DNA of 64,000 nt from Planctomycetota bacterium (GCA_030605475.1 JAUWIG010000016.1:1-64000); one strand, 5' to 3'; positions 52,485-62,416 are shown, counted from the stretch's first letter. Made by a program: numbers and translations. The notes: a model not told the origin generated them from the letters alone.

Positions 52485-53299
52485 GTTCAGCACCAAAGAT
52501 TGGTGTTGGAGAGATTTATTTGCAGCCGGCCTTTTTGATATGTGCAGCGGTGCTTGCAATAGCTGGCAGCGGTATGTCGATTGCTATAAAAAGTTTCGGG
52601 GTATACTTAAAGAAGGAACCATTTCCATTGAAAAAATCCCTGGACCTTTTGGATGAAAACGGTTTAGGTCCATACAATGTAATATCAAAGGAGAAAATCG
52701 AAAACGAAGATATTATTAAAGAACTTGGCACTGAGGATTATATTGAATGGAATCTGGAAGATTCGCAGGCAGCGGCTAACAGTGCTGTTCGTTATTGCAC
52801 GTTGTTTATTACTTATTACGAGCTTCCGGATCGAGTGCCGCATGTGCCGGAAGAGTGTTATACTGGCGGTGGCTATCAGAAGTTGTCATCCGATAGTATA
52901 ACGTTAGAAATAAATAAAGACGGTACCGTCCGGCACCTGGAAAGCACTTCGTTGCCCTCTGGTTCGGTGCCGGAGAAAATTCCGGGAAGATACCTTATCT
53001 TTGCCACTACAAATTCCAGTTACAGAGAACTGTCAGGGGATACGAAATTTCCGGTTTTGTATTTTTTTAACGTCAACGGTGAATATAAGGGCAATAGAGA
53101 AGATGCTCGATTCGCTCTTAATAAAAATATTCGCAGTAAGTATTCGTACTTTTGCAAGGTTGAGTGGAAGTTTTTTAATGTGAGGTTTGGTACGACAGTT
53201 TACCCAAAGAAAGAAGAAGCGATTGTAGCAAGCCAAAAGCTTTTAGAGGTGATTTTGCCCATTTTAGAAGGAGAGCATTGGCCTATGAATAGCGGATAG
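52451..53299 (+). CDS. epsI: EpsI-type exosortase-associated protein
   Basis: 282 residues. The first 15 or so (MRDTGSEMRDTSSAPK) are read from a tandem repeat. A membrane helix then follows (about 24-45, PAFLICAAVLAIAGSGMSI), then an outer domain with TLFITYYELPDRVPHVPEECY, GGGYQ and PVLYFFNVNGEY, which are EpsI/DUF3485 features. EpsI domains occur fused to or next to exosortases. Their exact role is not settled. The gene begins six bases after the exosortase stop. No Shine-Dalgarno sequence separates them, so coupling is likely. Confidence 0.85.
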   Translation: MRDTGSEMRDTSSAPKIGVGEIYLQPAFLICAAVLAIAGSGMSIAIKSFGVYLKKEPFPLKKSLDLLDENGLGPYNVISKEKIENEDIIKELGTEDYIEWNLEDSQAAANSAVRYCTLFITYYELPDRVPHVPEECYTGGGYQKLSSDSITLEINKDGTVRHLESTSLPSGSVPEKIPGRYLIFATTNSSYRELSGDTKFPVLYFFNVNGEYKGNREDARFALNKNIRSKYSYFCKVEWKFFNVRFGTTVYPKKEEAIVASQKLLEVILPILEGEHWPMNSG

Positions 53300-53376
53300 T
53301 TATAGGGCTTCCTAATGGAGAGTGGGTAGAAAAAACTATGCATTAAACACTAAACGTGAAAGGAAGGGAAGAATTT

Positions 53377-56300
53377 ATGGCAAAGAAAAGGTTGAATAAA
53401 AAAGTTGTACTTATTGGGTCGGTTATTTTTGTATTTTTGGTGCTGGCTGCCATTTTGGTGTTTTTGCATTTGAGCCGAGACCCAGAAAAGTTTGTTAGGG
53501 ATGGGGATGTGGCGGTAAAGGCGGCTGATGAAGCGATAGATGAAGAGATAAAAGCGGAAAAATACAAGGAGGCTGAACGTAATTATCATCGGGCACGTGC
53601 TCGGGCAAAGACCGATTCACTGAGGATAGAGGTACTTTTTAGGCTTGTGGATATTTATATCAAAACCGACAAATGGGACAATGTGCGGGGGTGTTGGAAC
53701 AAAATAATCCAAATAGACCCGGAGAATGCTAAAGCTCGATTTGGACGGTTGAAGTACTTTTATATAGTTGCTGACAGCGGTGCGGGTCGAGTCTGGAGAG
53801 AGGTTGAGTCACAAGCATCGGAATTTATAGAAGTAGCAGATGCGGACTTGCTCGCTGAAGATACGGCCCAATGGGAATCCTTTGGGCCGGTAGGAAAGAG
53901 AGGGCAACCGCTGAGCTCGTATTTGTATCTGCTCAGGGGTAGGGCCATGCTTGAAATGACAAGGATTGGAGCAGTGACTGACCCTGATGAGTCACTTGCT
54001 CGTGCAATCGATGATTTGGAGAAAGTCCGAGAGCTTGAACCAAATAATGTCGATGCCTACTGGTATTTGGCACAGGCTATCGTCACAAAAGGGGATATTT
54101 TTGCTTCAAGAGGTAATCTTGAGGAGAGAGATAGAGCTTCAGAGCAAGCTACGGAACTTTTGGAGCAAGCTGTTGATGTTGCAGGTGCAGGTGCCGGCCC
54201 CAAGGCACACATTAATCTTCTAAAAATGAAGGCGGAGATTCTGCGTGCTCGAAGAGGGGGCAGCATTGTGCTGGCAAGAGAGCAAATTCAATCTCTCGAG
54301 CCTGAATACCTCTCGCTTGTTGAAAAGTTCCCTTCGAATGCGGAAGCGTTTTCGGAATTAGCTGGATTCTATCAGCAGACAGGTCCCCAAAATCTTGATA
54401 AGGGTATAGAGGCAGTTGAGAGAGCAGTTGAATTGGAGAAGGAAAATGTGACTTACGCAATGGATGCGGCCAATTTGTACTATCGCAAGTTTTCTGTATC
54501 TGCAGCGATGGGACAGGAGCAAAGGGCGGAACTCTATAAAGCAATAGAAGTGGCCAAGAACGCGCTTACATTGCCAGGTGCGCAAGATAAACCCGGGCCA
54601 GGGCACTGGGTAGATAAAAGAAATAGGACCTTATTGTATGTTTTTCTTGCAAATTGCTATATCGAGCAGGTACTTGATTCCCGGCGCACCGGGATAGGGG
54701 CGGAGTCGGAAATCCAAGAGTGGCTAACAAAGGCTGAGGAAGCGGTGCACGAAATTGAGCAGCTTCGTGGTAGTGGTGAGGATCCGCAGGTTATTAAGTG
54801 GCGAGGAATGCTTGAGCTTGCGGAGGGAAATAGAAATGCGGCGATACGTGCAATGTATGCGGCTTACGAACAGATTAAAGCATCTGAAGAACCTGCGGAA
54901 AGAGATGCACAGCTTTCTTATGCCCTTGTGAAAGTTTTTGAGGATACCTCTGAAGTCGGCGCGGTCAGGGAGTTCCTGGAAAGCGCGATCATAGCAGGTA
55001 TTGTATCGGTCAAACCTGAAGCTCTTTTGGATTATGCGGATGTGTTGTTAAAACTAAGGGCCTATGGTGGGTCATTGGCTGTTGTAAACTTTTTTGAGGA
55101 GAACTATTGGGCCGATGAGAGGAGTCAAACACTTCGGATACGGGCTTATATTGGCGCAATGCAGTTTGAGGAGGCTGAAGAAGAATTGGCCAAGAGGGTG
55201 CCGGATGACCCTAATACGATTAGCCTTAACCTGGTATTGATGCAAGGCAAGATCAGGCAAGTTGGAAGGGCTATAGCACAAAGGCAAAGAGAAGGAGATT
55301 TGGACATTGTTTCACGAGGGCTGTCAGGTGCAGAAGGAGGTGTTGAACGGTCCCCGGAGCGTGATAAAGAACTTTTGGAAACCGAGCCGGAAGGTACTGA
55401 TGAGTTAATGAGAGCTGAATTGAAGGGCTACAATGATGCTTATGCCGGATTGGTGGATAAGCTACTGTCAATAGAGCCGAATTCCGTTGATGACTTTTTT
55501 GTCGCTGCTGTTTGTGGTCGTTACATAAGAGTGGGGAAAGCACGTGAGGCCAGGGAGTTGGCCGATCGATTTTTGGAATATTTTCCGGATAATACGAGGG
55601 TTCAGTTTTACAAGCAGTTAACTTCTGAGCCTGAGCCGAACAATGTTTCGCAAGAAAGGCGCAAGGAAATAGAAAAGGAGGTTTTGTCAAATATTGCTGA
55701 ACCGCTTCGCCGGGCTATAGGTTTGGGTAGATTTTACCGGAGGCACAATGAGCCGAATGAAACGGCTGCAGAATTCAAAAAGGTCTTTGAAATAGAAGCA
55801 GTTCGTGATGAAGAGGGTGTTGTTGATGAGTCGGCTTTGGCCCGGACCGAAGAGATATTGACTTCACAGCGTATGGCTGCGGTTTATTTCTCTGATGTAG
55901 CGCTTGAGAGGAAAGATGTGGAGCTGGCAGAGCAAATCGCAGATATCGCACAACGTAATAATATCGATGACTGTGAAGGCAAGTTTTTTGCTGCCATTCT
56001 TGCTATGGTTAAAGAGGAATATAAAGATGCATTGACGATGTTTGATGAATGTTTGAAGCAGAGGCCTGTCTTTTCCTATGCTTATATGCTGAGAAGCAAG
56101 GTCAATACTGCTCTTGGAAATGAGCATGCATCTATTGTAGACGCCCAAAAAGCCGCATCTTTGAATCCTGTGGATGGAAATATTGCAAGAGTATTGGCTG
56201 ATGTGCTGTACAAACGTAATCGAAGGCTTGGTGGTAGTGCATCTTCCGACCAAATAATTGAAACCAAAAATGCCTTGATTAAGGCAGTGCAACTGAATCC

Positions 56301-58362
56301 GGGTGAATTGTGGTTACTTAACTTCTACTCTGAATATATAAGTGATGAAGATCCTGAAGAGGCTTTGGCTATTCGAGAGCGTTTGCAAAGAGCTGTTCCG
56401 AGTGTGAAAAATGCCTTGTCGTTGGGGAAGATGGCGATGAGGTTGGCTCTTCGTGAGGCGGACGCAGAGCGGAAAACATTTTTGCTTGATACTGCTGGTT
56501 CGGCTTTTGAACAGGCGCGAGCTTACGAACCCCAAAATAAGGAGGTGCTTGAAGCTCAAGCGGAATACTATCGGCTCATCGATCGAGGAGAAGAGGCAGA
56601 AGAGTTACTGGTACAATCGCAAGATAAGGAATTGCTCTGGAGTTATTATTTTCGGAGCGGTCGATTTGAGGATGCCAAGGGGGTTTTGGAGCAGTTGTAT
56701 CAGAGTGAACCAAATAACGGTGGTGTGGTCAAAGGTCTTTTACTTGTTGCAGAAAGGACCGGCGATAAAGAGGCTGTAAAGAAATATTCTGAAGAACTTT
56801 TATTGCTCGAAGACAGGGTAGAAAACCATCTTTATCAAGTTCAGAGTTTCCTTAATATTGGTCTTGTTAAAGAAGCTGAATACAAGTTGCAAAGCCTTAG
56901 AGAGAAGTATCCAGACGAGCCCAGGGCGCTGCTGCTCGAGGCGTGGCTGACGATGAGACAGGGACAACTGGAGAGGGCTTTAGAGCTGATAAACCGAAAT
57001 CTTGAGATTGATCAGGACAATGCGCTAGCTTGGCGGTTAAGAGGTGAAGTAAATCGTTTGATGGCAAATTACGACCAAGCAATCATTGACCTTAAAAGGA
57101 GCAAGTCGTTGTCAGATAAGCCTAAGGTCCGGATTTCTTTGGCGAAGGCTTATCTGCAGGCGGGACGAGCAGAGGATGCTATAACCGAACTTGAAAACAC
57201 GGCTTATGACCCAGAATCTCCTATGGAAAGTGGATTGTTGCTTGAACAGATTTACCAGCGGCTCGGCAGAAGGAATGAACTAATAAAATTCTATTCTGAG
57301 GTTCTGAAAAGATTCCCCGATAATCTACTGTGGTATAGTAGAGCGGGGTCATTTGCTATGTCAACAGGTGATTTCAAAGGGGCAGAGTACTTGTATGGAT
57401 TGCTGTTGGAGAAAAGTAAGAAGTATGGAATGGGTGACCCCGACGCGCTCGGTGCATATTTGCGGGCACTGGTGTTAGGTGGGAAGTTTGATAAGGTCTT
57501 TGAGGAAGCTGGAAAATATGTTGACGGCGATTTTGCTCCCATAGCCTTTTTCAGAATGGCTGAGGCGAAGCTGGAGTTAGGTGATAGAGCAACCGCCATA
57601 CAATATTGCCGGAAAGCTGTTGATAAAGCTGGGACAGATGAGGCTTTTGCGTCTCATATTTTGGAGAAAATGTATGACCTACTGGGGGCCCGAGAGGTGC
57701 AGAAGTATTGTAAAGAAAGACTTGACGCTAACCCTAACTCGCAGGCTGCTAATTTTACTATGTTTAATTTGGCGAAGCTTAGCGGCGAGTACAACAAGGC
57801 TTTAAATCATATTGACAAATGCTTGGAGATAATAGGAGGGCCTGATAACCCCAATGCGGCTGATTACGTAATAGAAAAAGCGATAGTTTTACAATTGGCT
57901 TACATCAAGACTTCCGATAATGATTATCTTAAGAGGGCTATTGCAGCATACGAAAGCTTATTAGTTAAAATGCCGAATAATACGGATGTCTTGAATAACT
58001 TGGCGTATATGTTAGCTGAAAATAATGAAAGGCTGGCTGATTCGCTCGAATATTCCAAACGCGCTCATGAAGCAAGGCCGAATAATGCTAACCTCATGGA
58101 TACTTACGCTTATGTATTGTATAAAAATGGTAAATATTCAGAGGCGGCTGAAGTTTTGCAGTCTGCTCTACAACAGTATGAGCAAGATGGAAGCTCCATA
58201 CCGGCGGAAGTGTATGAGCATTTAGGTATGATAAAAGAAAAGCTTGGGTCGGTGGCTGAGGCCATTGCCGCTTATAAACAAGCGTTGGAGGTAGGAGAGC
58301 GCACATTTTCGGAACCAGTTAAGGAGCGAATCAGGGCAGTTATCGAACGTCTTTCACGGTAA
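53377..58362 (+). CDS. Giant TPR protein of the exosortase locus (PrsT-like)
   Basis: 1,661 residues from ATG at 53377, preceded by GGAAGGGAAG. A GTG 21 bases upstream is rejected. A single membrane helix lies at about residues 11-30 (VVLIGSVIFVFLVLAAILVF). The remainder is a long chain of degenerate tetratricopeptide repeats with conserved Leu/Ala/Tyr spacing, clearest near the C-terminus (DVLNNLAYMLAENNERLADS, LMDTYAYVLYKNGKYSEAAE, VYEHLGMIKEKLGSVAEAI). Large TPR proteins are a standard component of PEP-CTERM/exosortase loci and probably scaffold polysaccharide synthesis or export at the membrane. BY-kinase synthesis follows 20 bases downstream, so the operon continues. Confidence 0.85.
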   Translation: MAKKRLNKKVVLIGSVIFVFLVLAAILVFLHLSRDPEKFVRDGDVAVKAADEAIDEEIKAEKYKEAERNYHRARARAKTDSLRIEVLFRLVDIYIKTDKWDNVRGCWNKIIQIDPENAKARFGRLKYFYIVADSGAGRVWREVESQASEFIEVADADLLAEDTAQWESFGPVGKRGQPLSSYLYLLRGRAMLEMTRIGAVTDPDESLARAIDDLEKVRELEPNNVDAYWYLAQAIVTKGDIFASRGNLEERDRASEQATELLEQAVDVAGAGAGPKAHINLLKMKAEILRARRGGSIVLAREQIQSLEPEYLSLVEKFPSNAEAFSELAGFYQQTGPQNLDKGIEAVERAVELEKENVTYAMDAANLYYRKFSVSAAMGQEQRAELYKAIEVAKNALTLPGAQDKPGPGHWVDKRNRTLLYVFLANCYIEQVLDSRRTGIGAESEIQEWLTKAEEAVHEIEQLRGSGEDPQVIKWRGMLELAEGNRNAAIRAMYAAYEQIKASEEPAERDAQLSYALVKVFEDTSEVGAVREFLESAIIAGIVSVKPEALLDYADVLLKLRAYGGSLAVVNFFEENYWADERSQTLRIRAYIGAMQFEEAEEELAKRVPDDPNTISLNLVLMQGKIRQVGRAIAQRQREGDLDIVSRGLSGAEGGVERSPERDKELLETEPEGTDELMRAELKGYNDAYAGLVDKLLSIEPNSVDDFFVAAVCGRYIRVGKAREARELADRFLEYFPDNTRVQFYKQLTSEPEPNNVSQERRKEIEKEVLSNIAEPLRRAIGLGRFYRRHNEPNETAAEFKKVFEIEAVRDEEGVVDESALARTEEILTSQRMAAVYFSDVALERKDVELAEQIADIAQRNNIDDCEGKFFAAILAMVKEEYKDALTMFDECLKQRPVFSYAYMLRSKVNTALGNEHASIVDAQKAASLNPVDGNIARVLADVLYKRNRRLGGSASSDQIIETKNALIKAVQLNPGELWLLNFYSEYISDEDPEEALAIRERLQRAVPSVKNALSLGKMAMRLALREADAERKTFLLDTAGSAFEQARAYEPQNKEVLEAQAEYYRLIDRGEEAEELLVQSQDKELLWSYYFRSGRFEDAKGVLEQLYQSEPNNGGVVKGLLLVAERTGDKEAVKKYSEELLLLEDRVENHLYQVQSFLNIGLVKEAEYKLQSLREKYPDEPRALLLEAWLTMRQGQLERALELINRNLEIDQDNALAWRLRGEVNRLMANYDQAIIDLKRSKSLSDKPKVRISLAKAYLQAGRAEDAITELENTAYDPESPMESGLLLEQIYQRLGRRNELIKFYSEVLKRFPDNLLWYSRAGSFAMSTGDFKGAEYLYGLLLEKSKKYGMGDPDALGAYLRALVLGGKFDKVFEEAGKYVDGDFAPIAFFRMAEAKLELGDRATAIQYCRKAVDKAGTDEAFASHILEKMYDLLGAREVQKYCKERLDANPNSQAANFTMFNLAKLSGEYNKALNHIDKCLEIIGGPDNPNAADYVIEKAIVLQLAYIKTSDNDYLKRAIAAYESLLVKMPNNTDVLNNLAYMLAENNERLADSLEYSKRAHEARPNNANLMDTYAYVLYKNGKYSEAAEVLQSALQQYEQDGSSIPAEVYEHLGMIKEKLGSVAEAIAAYKQALEVGERTFSEPVKERIRAVIERLSR

Positions 58363-58382
58363 GAATTAGCTTTTAGTTTAAG

Positions 58383-60611
58383 ATGGCAGAACAGAAACAA
58401 GCTCGAATGGTTGTAGATAGGGCGGTTGGGCCGAGGCCGGCTGTTGCCGTAACGCTGACACCGAGGGAAATTTTTGGAGTGTTGCGGCGGCACGCATTGC
58501 TGATAGTTTCTATGATTATATTTGGTTTTCTGACCGGCGGCGTGAGCTGGTATCTTTTACTAAGATATTCTCCGAAATATACCGCTACAACTTTCATTAA
58601 AGTTCTGCCTCCTGTAGATAAAGACCCTATGACGGTAGTGAGGGCACAGGTGGCCAAGGATATTCAATATGGTTATCGTTTATCAATGGCTGCCCTTATG
58701 AGGCAGCAGAGCACTCTGCAAAAATTGATTGAGAGGGACAAAGTTCGAGAAACCAAATGGTTCAAGCGTTTTGGTGAGATTAAAGATAAACGTATTATAA
58801 GAGCTGTTGGGGATTTGGAGGATAATTTTAATGCTTATGGCCAAAGAGACGGCGAGTTTATTGTTATGTCGATGACCTGTGGTGATAGAGGAGAATCGGC
58901 ATTGATAGTGAATGAGATGTTGGATTTGTTTCTTGCTTCGCAAGGAAGTGCGACGAGAGAAGATATTGCTGAGAAGCTGGCAAAGCTTGAAGAACAGCGG
59001 GTTCGTGTTCAGCGAGATTTGGATTCATCCGAGAGGGCGCTGGAGGAGGTTCGCGGCAGATACGGTTTTACCGACCTTGAAGAGCGCAATTTCGAGCACA
59101 TAATTACGAGAAGATTAGGTAATTTGGAAATTGAACGGAGCGACCTTCTTATGGAGATAAGGCAAATTCAAACCAGTGTAGAAATTCTTGAGGAGCAAGC
59201 GGTGGGGCCTGTTTCTGAGCAAGTTGAAAATCAGGTAGAGCGTGACCCTACTATGGTTATGCTTACCCAGTACCTTGTCTCTCAAGAAGCGCAGCTTGCA
59301 GGCAGACTTACGAAGTTTGGTGAAAATCACAGGATTGTGCGTCAAACACAAGAGTTGATAAACGAACTCAGGGTAAGAAGACAAATCCGAAAAGAGGAAA
59401 TAGCAGAACAGACCCGACGGGCAAATCTTCAAAGTGCACGGGATATGTTGGCTACGTTGCGAAGCAGGCTTACAGAATTGGAAAAGATGCGGCAGGAGGC
59501 TGCAGCACAAAAAAGAGATCTTGATTTAGCCCGCGCACAATATGCACAGCGAGTGAGTATAAGAGACGAGAGAAAAATGATGCTCGATTCGGTCAAAGGG
59601 CAGGTTGAGAAATTGAGGATAATGCACGATGACCCGGAAACACCTAAGGTGCAGCGTGTTGGGTATGCTCCGGTGCCGCTGGAAGTGAGTTCCCCGAAGT
59701 GGCGGTTTTATCTCCCTGGTGGAACGACATTGGGTTTTATGTTTGGGATAGGGCTTGCTTTTCTTATAGAGCTGGTCAATGACCTGGTGCGGACACCGAG
59801 AGACGTGAGCAGATATTTGCATATTGGGCTTCTGGGCGTTATTCCCGATGCAGCCGAAGATGAACAGGTTCGTGATGTTGACCTTTGCCAGGTTGTTCGT
59901 CAGGCACCTTATTCTATTATAAGTGAATCTTACAGGCGGTTTCGGACGAATTTAAAGCTGTCCGGTTCTGCGGAATCTTCGAGGGTTTTGCTTGTCAGCA
60001 GTGGTAAGGCAGGTGAGGGCAAAACAACTGTGGCGGTTAATCTTGCGACAACTTTTGTTGCTGAAAATAAGACGGTGCTGCTTATAGATGCTAATTTTTG
60101 GCGGCCGGGTTTACATACGATATTTCCGAAGCCCCGGACTGAAGGGGGCGAAGCGGTCGAGGAGTCTGAGTTTGGATTAAGTACTCTGCTTGCGGGCCTG
60201 TGTGGTTACCGGGAAGTTATAAGGTCCAGTGGTATCGAAGGCCTTGACGTAATCGATGCGGGGCCGCTGCCTTCTAACCCTGCAGAACTGCTCGGCGGGG
60301 CGCAAATGGAGCAGTTGGTTAAACGGCAACGTGAGAGCTATGATTATGTTGTAGTTGACGGCCCGCCTGTACTGCTGGTAAGTAGTGCCAAAGTGTTGGC
60401 AAGACTTGTTGACGGTACTATCTTGGTATTCAATGCGGGCGCTACAAGAAGAGGCGTCGCTCTGAGGACTATCCGGGAATTAAGAGAAGTAAACGCAACA
60501 ATAATTGGCTGCGTTCTCTTTGCGGTAAGGGCTATGAAGGGCGGCTATTTCCGCGAGCAGTTCAGGTCACATCAGGAATATCAAAAGCTGCAACTTGCTC
60601 GTTCGATTTAG
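58383..60611 (+). CDS. Wzc-type chain-length regulator with BY-kinase domain
   Basis: 742 residues. Two membrane helices (about 39-62 and 437-460) flank a periplasmic Wzz-like domain with long coiled coils (about 195-400). The cytoplasmic C-terminal domain is a bacterial tyrosine autokinase: Walker A SSGKAGEGKTT (Lys547), Walker A' LLIDANFWRPGL and Walker B YVVVDGPP. The C-terminal tail has only two tyrosines (GGYF, EYQK) in place of the usual tyrosine cluster, so phosphoryl regulation may differ. With the Wza-like lipoprotein it would span the envelope and control export of the polysaccharide. Confidence 0.92.
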   Translation: MAEQKQARMVVDRAVGPRPAVAVTLTPREIFGVLRRHALLIVSMIIFGFLTGGVSWYLLLRYSPKYTATTFIKVLPPVDKDPMTVVRAQVAKDIQYGYRLSMAALMRQQSTLQKLIERDKVRETKWFKRFGEIKDKRIIRAVGDLEDNFNAYGQRDGEFIVMSMTCGDRGESALIVNEMLDLFLASQGSATREDIAEKLAKLEEQRVRVQRDLDSSERALEEVRGRYGFTDLEERNFEHIITRRLGNLEIERSDLLMEIRQIQTSVEILEEQAVGPVSEQVENQVERDPTMVMLTQYLVSQEAQLAGRLTKFGENHRIVRQTQELINELRVRRQIRKEEIAEQTRRANLQSARDMLATLRSRLTELEKMRQEAAAQKRDLDLARAQYAQRVSIRDERKMMLDSVKGQVEKLRIMHDDPETPKVQRVGYAPVPLEVSSPKWRFYLPGGTTLGFMFGIGLAFLIELVNDLVRTPRDVSRYLHIGLLGVIPDAAEDEQVRDVDLCQVVRQAPYSIISESYRRFRTNLKLSGSAESSRVLLVSSGKAGEGKTTVAVNLATTFVAENKTVLLIDANFWRPGLHTIFPKPRTEGGEAVEESEFGLSTLLAGLCGYREVIRSSGIEGLDVIDAGPLPSNPAELLGGAQMEQLVKRQRESYDYVVVDGPPVLLVSSAKVLARLVDGTILVFNAGATRRGVALRTIRELREVNATIIGCVLFAVRAMKGGYFREQFRSHQEYQKLQLARSI

Positions 60612-60668
60612 CTAAAAACGACGCGTAATAATAACATACAGCAAATCCTTTTGTGAAAGGTCTCTTTG

Positions 60669-61607
60669 ATGGAGAAGTTTTTAGTGACCGGCGGAGCCGG
60701 CTTTATCGGTTCAAATATCTGCAAGAAACTCGTTTTGCAGGGCTGTTTTGTAAGGGTTGTCGATAATCTGCTGACAGGCAAAAAGAGCAATCTGGCAGAT
60801 ATTATAGACGAGATTGAATTTATAGAAGCCGATATGGGCGACGAAAAAATAGCCCGTACGGCTATGAAAAAGATTGATGTTGTTTTTCACGAGGGTGCTT
60901 TGCCTTCGGTGCCGCGCAGCGTTGACGAGCCTTCTGCGACACACAAACATTGTCTCGATGCTACTTTCACACTCCTTTTAGCAGCTCGTGACGCCGGCGT
61001 AAAACGCTTTGTGTATGCGTCAAGCTCATCGGCTTACGGCGATACGCCCACGCTGCCGAAGGTCGAGACGATGAAGCCTGAGCCGCTTTCGCCTTATGCG
61101 GCTGCCAAGCTCGCAGGCGAATATTACTGCTCTGTCTTTTACAAGGTTTTCGGGCTTGAGACTATTTCATTGCGGTATTTTAACATTTTCGGCCCGCATC
61201 AGGACCCCACCAGCCAATATGCCGCCGCCATACCGGCTTTTGTAACAGCCATATTAAAGGATGAACCACCGACCATCTTTGGCGACGGTGAGCAGAGCAG
61301 GGATTTTACGTATGTTGACAATGTCATCGAGGCCAATTTACTTGCCGCAAGGGCCGAGCATACTGCCGGCGAGGTTGTAAATATTGCCTGCGGAAAGGCC
61401 ATAACCGTCAACGCGATTACTGATATGATTAACGATTTGGTCGGCAAAAATGTTAAGCCGCTCTACACTGCCCCACGTCCCGGCGATATAAAACACTCAC
61501 TTGCCGATATCACCTTAGCTCGAGAAACAATCGGCTATAAACCGATAGTGCCATTTAAGCCAGGCCTCGAAAAAGCAATAGACTGGTATCGCGAGAATCT
61601 TCTTTAA
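60669..61607 (+). CDS. NAD-dependent nucleotide-sugar epimerase/dehydratase
   Basis: 312 residues from ATG at 60669 with GAAAGG upstream. The Rossmann start LVTGGAGFIGSNI binds NAD. The catalytic Ser and Tyr-x3-Lys lie in YASSSSAYG and SPYAAAKLAGEYY. RYFNIFGPHQDP and GDGEQSRDFTYVDNV are typical of UDP-glucose 4-epimerase-like short-chain enzymes. It probably supplies a UDP-sugar for the exopolysaccharide and closes the operon. Exact substrate specificity cannot be read. A degenerate copy of its last 17 codons lies at 61983-62036. Confidence 0.92.
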   Translation: MEKFLVTGGAGFIGSNICKKLVLQGCFVRVVDNLLTGKKSNLADIIDEIEFIEADMGDEKIARTAMKKIDVVFHEGALPSVPRSVDEPSATHKHCLDATFTLLLAARDAGVKRFVYASSSSAYGDTPTLPKVETMKPEPLSPYAAAKLAGEYYCSVFYKVFGLETISLRYFNIFGPHQDPTSQYAAAIPAFVTAILKDEPPTIFGDGEQSRDFTYVDNVIEANLLAARAEHTAGEVVNIACGKAITVNAITDMINDLVGKNVKPLYTAPRPGDIKHSLADITLARETIGYKPIVPFKPGLEKAIDWYRENLL

Positions 61608-61611
61608 TGTC

Positions 61612-61631
61612 ATTCCCGCGAAAGCGGGAAT
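61612..61631. repeat. Hairpin repeat ATTCCCGC-GAAA-GCGGGAAT
   Basis: A perfect 8-bp stem with a GAAA tetraloop, five bases after the epimerase stop. The surrounding TGTCATTCCCGCGAAAGCGG word resembles widespread intergenic palindromic repeats. With no T-run it may still act as a 3' end stabiliser or transcription barrier for the operon. Confidence 0.6.
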
Positions 61632-61640
61632 CCATCATAT

Positions 61641-61829
61641 TTAATCCGGTTTTCTTTTAATAACTTCAGTAGTTTTTCTAGGTTTATCCCTTTTAAGCAA
61701 ACTACGCAACTCCCGGGTTTTTCTGAACATCATTTCAAATCGCTGGCTGGTTGTTAAAGACGCAAGGTAATCCAGTTCAAATTCGATTTCCTTTTCCTCG
61801 TTATGTGCATCCAGTTTAAGGATAGTCAT
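61641..61829 (-). CDS. Small conserved-looking protein, 62 residues
   Basis: Sequence features: MTILKLDAHNEEKEIEFELD, then YLASLTTSQRFEMMFRKTRE, then a basic tail. It is fully helical in appearance and highly charged, without membrane segments. Small proteins of this style are often the first gene of toxin-antitoxin-like pairs, but no partner is present next to it. The stretch upstream (61830-61980) holds no gene, so a partner may have been lost. The family is not recognised with certainty. It is convergent with the epimerase. Confidence 0.45.
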   Translation of the reverse strand: MTILKLDAHNEEKEIEFELDYLASLTTSQRFEMMFRKTRELRSLLKRDKPRKTTEVIKRKPD

Positions 61830-61982
61830 TCAATACCTTCCGCAAAACATTTAATCAACACCATTGGCCTATACGGGTATTTTAACTGATATGTATAAAT
61901 ATTCAATAAAAAAGTAGAGTTGTGAAGCGAAACTCTTGAATGCGCTATTTACTAAAAGCCCTCTATGTTCTTTTATAACAAA

Positions 61983-62036
61983 TTCAAACAAGGCCTCCAA
62001 AAAGCAATAGACTGGTACCGCGACAACCTGCTGTAA
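61983..62036 (+). pseudogene. Decayed 3' end of a second epimerase gene
   Basis: The 17 codons plus TAA read FKQGLQKAIDWYRDNLL, matching the end of the neighbouring epimerase (FKPGLEKAIDWYRENLL) at both protein and DNA level. Nothing upstream continues the match. This is the last trace of a tandem epimerase copy, or a fragment moved by recombination. Confidence 0.75.
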
Positions 62037-62416
62037 GCATGTCCCCGCGTATCACTTCGACATTCATTATTCCTTGTTCGATATTCGATATTCCTCGGGG
62101 TCATCCCGACCGTAGCCCGCCTTTGTGGATGAAGGATGGATGGCAGTGTTTGTCATTCCGTGCTTGCCTGCACTGAGCATTGTCGAAGTGCTGAAGGATC
62201 GGCAATCCAATCTTTTTCTTAAAATCACCCAAACATTCTTTGATCGCATACGTAGTGTATCCTACGGGCAGTCCTAATCTGCCTGACGATGTGAATTGAG
62301 CCCAGGTAATAATTGCCTGGGCTTTTGTCATTAATGGAGAAGAAAGGGGAATAGGTTGGGGACAGGGATACCCCTAATATCCCAACATGGGATTACCAAG
62401 TAAAAGGAGAATACAT
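62037..62416. other. Repeat-rich stretch, possible gene fragment on the minus strand
   Basis: About 380 bases. It contains a CACTTCGACATTC repeat (62053-62094), a GCACTGAGCATTGTCGAAG segment related to 38550-38620, an 8-bp-stem hairpin GCCCAGG/CCTGGGC near 62301-62326, and GGGGACAG at 62349. A minus-strand frame starting at 62331 reads MTKAQAIITWAQFTSSGRL for about 45 residues before running into repeat. It may be a truncated gene, but this is weak. Confidence 0.4.
62053..62094. repeat. Dispersed CACTTCGACATTC-type repeat, copy 2
   Basis: Near-identical to 15520-15562, with differences only in one ATTC word. It lies immediately after the decayed epimerase fragment. Confidence 0.7.

Noticed and set aside
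62101-62331. Minus-strand 76-codon gene
   Set aside because: Only the first 45 residues look protein-like. The rest is a dispersed repeat and there is no ribosome site. It is mentioned only as a possible fragment.
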